A stretch of 5,370 nt of DNA from Gemmatimonadaceae bacterium (GTDB lineage: Bacteria; Gemmatimonadota; Gemmatimonadetes; Gemmatimonadales; Gemmatimonadaceae): positions 1 through 5,370 of the forward strand of contig JACMOE010000729.1 in assembly GCA_014378185.1 (NCBI GenBank), read 5' to 3'. Shown in pieces: positions 4,040 to 5,370 of the stretch (the stretch's first letter is position 1; every line of letters begins with the position of its first letter). Below the pieces are notes generated by a model that saw only the letters and a program-made list of their open reading frames with translations, did no database searches and was not told the DNA's origin. The position numbers and the translations under genes are program-made.

Positions 4040-5266
4040 ATGCATGGACATTCGGCAGCAACAGTACTGGCGGTTCTCCTTCCCCTCGCGCTCGCCATTC
4101 CGCCAGCGCAGGCGCAAGGTCCAACGGTGGTCATTCGCGCTGGTCGTATGCTCGACGGACGCGGCGGAACCTCTTCGAGCACCGACGTCGTCGTGGCGGG
4201 TGGCCGCATTTCGACCGTGTCTCCGCGCGGTGCGCAACCGGCGACGTACGACCTCTCCCGCTACACGGTGCTCCCCGGCCTCATCGACGGCCACGACCAC
4301 GTGGCCTGGCACTTCACTGCGGCGGGCCGCTTCCATACGTCGGCCGATGGCGAAACGCCATGGGACGAGGCACTCGCCGCGGCAGGCAACGCCAACGTCA
4401 CGCTGCTTGCCGGATTCACCACCATCGCCAGCCCGGGCTCGACGACGGACGCGCCGCTCCGCGACGCCATCACACGCGGTGTGATCCCCGGCCCTCGCCT
4501 CCTCACCTCGCTCGAGCCTCTCTCATCCGCTCGGCTCACCCCCGACTCCATCCGCGCCATCATCCGGCAGCGCAAGGCCGAGGGGGCGGACTTCATCAAG
4601 ATCTTTGCGTCGCTCAGCATTCGCGATGGCGGCAAGCAGACGTGGAGCGACGAACAGCTCGCGGCGGGCTGCGGCGAGGCCAAGGCGCTTGGCCTGCGCA
4701 CCATGATCCACGCGCACAGCGCCGAGTCGATGCGGGCGGCGACGTTGGCGGGGTGCACGCAGATCGAGCACGGTGTGTTCGCCACGCAGGACGTACTGAC
4801 GCTCATGGCGCAGCGCGGTACGTATTTCGATCCGCAGTGCGGATTGGTGTTCCACAACTATCTGGACAACCGTGCGAAGTACGACGGCATCGGCAACTAC
4901 AACGCGGTGGGCTTTGCGTCGATGGAGAAGGCGCTGCCGATGGCGGCCAACGTGATCCGCATGGCGTCGCGCACACCGGGGCTGAAGATGGTGTTCGGCA
5001 CGGATGCGGTGGCGGGCGCGCATGGGCGCAATGCGGAAGAACTCACCTGCCGCGCAGCTCAAGGCGGTCAGGACGAGATGGCGGCGATCGTCTCGGCCAC
5101 ATCATTGAATGCGGAGGCGATTGGTCTGGGGCGCGAGATCGGGAGTATTGCTCCTGGCTATCAGGCGGACATCATCGCCGTGGATGGCGATCCCGCCAAG
5201 GACATCACGGCGCTGGGCCGCGTGGTGTTCGTGATGAAGGGTGGAGTGGTGTACAAGCATCCGTGA
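4040..5266 (+). CDS. Secreted metal-dependent amidohydrolase (imidazolonepropionase-like, COG1228 type)
   Basis: The 408-residue protein is a complete amidohydrolase. Residues 1-26 are a signal peptide: hydrophobic core, then P-P-A-Q-A-Q, cut near A25/Q26, so it works outside the cytoplasm. A small beta domain follows (V-I-R-A-G-R-M-L-D-G), then the TIM barrel. The metal ligands of a two-metal site are all present: H85-D-H87 after L-P-G-L-I-D-G; K187 in F-I-K-I-F-A, the lysine that is carboxylated in this class; H224 with H226 in M-I-H-A-H-S; H244 in I-E-H-G; and D322 in F-G-T-D-A. The end returns to the small domain (G-S-I-A-P-G-Y-Q-A-D-I-I-A-V-D-G-D-P). Relatives hydrolyse cyclic amides or dipeptides such as Xaa-Pro, Xaa-Arg or Xaa-Lys. 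Peptide or proline-dipeptide cleavage is the likeliest role; the substrate cannot be read from sequence. It stands alone, divergent from the truncated DUF1080 gene. Its C-terminal tail is duplicated (5231-5294). Confidence 0.93.
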   Translation: MHGHSAATVLAVLLPLALAIPPAQAQGPTVVIRAGRMLDGRGGTSSSTDVVVAGGRISTVSPRGAQPATYDLSRYTVLPGLIDGHDHVAWHFTAAGRFHTSADGETPWDEALAAAGNANVTLLAGFTTIASPGSTTDAPLRDAITRGVIPGPRLLTSLEPLSSARLTPDSIRAIIRQRKAEGADFIKIFASLSIRDGGKQTWSDEQLAAGCGEAKALGLRTMIHAHSAESMRAATLAGCTQIEHGVFATQDVLTLMAQRGTYFDPQCGLVFHNYLDNRAKYDGIGNYNAVGFASMEKALPMAANVIRMASRTPGLKMVFGTDAVAGAHGRNAEELTCRAAQGGQDEMAAIVSATSLNAEAIGLGREIGSIAPGYQADIIAVDGDPAKDITALGRVVFVMKGGVVYKHP

Positions 5267-5294
5267 TGAAGGGTGGAGTGGTGAACAAGCATCC
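5231..5294 (+). repeat. Tandem duplication of 32 bp over the amidohydrolase stop codon
   Basis: Bases 5231-5262 and 5263-5294 match at 31 of 32 positions (T at 5252 versus A at 5284), and GTGAT at 5295-5299 begins a third copy. Copy one encodes V-M-K-G-G-V-V-Y-K-H-P. The unit length is not a multiple of three, so the gene stops at TGA 5264-5266 inside copy two, and copy two is untranslated in this frame. The stop is preserved because the unit begins with GTGA. The bases from 5300 to 5370 hold no gene or terminator that I can support. Confidence 0.9.
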
Positions 5295-5370
5295 GTGATT
5301 TGTCGTGCTGTGGGCAGCGGAGGGCCTGGTTTTTGGAAGATACAAAACAGGAGGGTCCCCTCGCCCCCGA

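Noticed and set aside
4360..5298. Long plus-strand open frame of 312 codons
   Set aside because: It overlaps the intact amidohydrolase in another frame and is rich in Arg, Gly and His, a typical GC shadow. Only its last codons are of note, because they cover the duplicated tail.
5349..5362. AGGAGG and a GAGGG/CCCTC palindrome near the right edge
   Set aside because: No ATG, GTG or TTG follows before the window ends, and the 2-base loop without a T-run does not make a terminator.

Overview
The base composition (GC-rich coding with a strong G/C bias at third positions), the exported and lipid-anchored proteins and the protein families all suggest a GC-rich Gram-negative soil or sediment bacterium. 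Gemmatimonadota-like is my best guess, by resemblance of the protein style only; no marker gene is present.

Layout: everything from the left edge to 3905 that I can support reads on the minus strand. At the edge is the N-terminus of an exported protein (1-161). After a gap with no gene (162-484) comes a lipoprotein-like exported protein (586-1323), whose last 34 codons lie in another frame (485-588); this looks like loss of a single base. Next, in transcription order from 3905 down to 1427, is a mosaic. A DUF1080 lipoprotein is cut off after about 110 residues (3543-3905). It is joined out of frame to a 131-codon glycine-rich tail resembling the C-terminal end of an Rhs/YD-repeat protein (3178-3573). 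Three small membrane-protein genes (2853-3134, 2384-2743, 1427-1900) and a 75-residue protein of unknown function (1897-2124) follow. A scrap of an NHL/beta-propeller-like repeat (about 2165-2383) lies among them.

The middle of this mosaic is poorer in GC than its surroundings: bases 2521-2580 are 28/60 G+C, while 4681-4740 in the amidohydrolase gene are 43/60. A reasonable reading is a degraded Rhs-type polymorphic-protein locus, with small membrane proteins where immunity genes normally sit, inserted into or recombined with a DUF1080 gene. The Rhs and immunity roles are inference.

On the plus strand, after a divergent intergenic region (3906-4039) with short repeats and a plausible promoter, lies one intact gene. 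It encodes a 408-residue secreted amidohydrolase with all expected metal ligands (4040-5266). A 32-bp tandem duplication covers its C-terminal codons and stop (5231-5294). I see no gene or convincing terminator from 5300 to the right edge. There are no tRNA, rRNA, CRISPR or transposase genes in the window.
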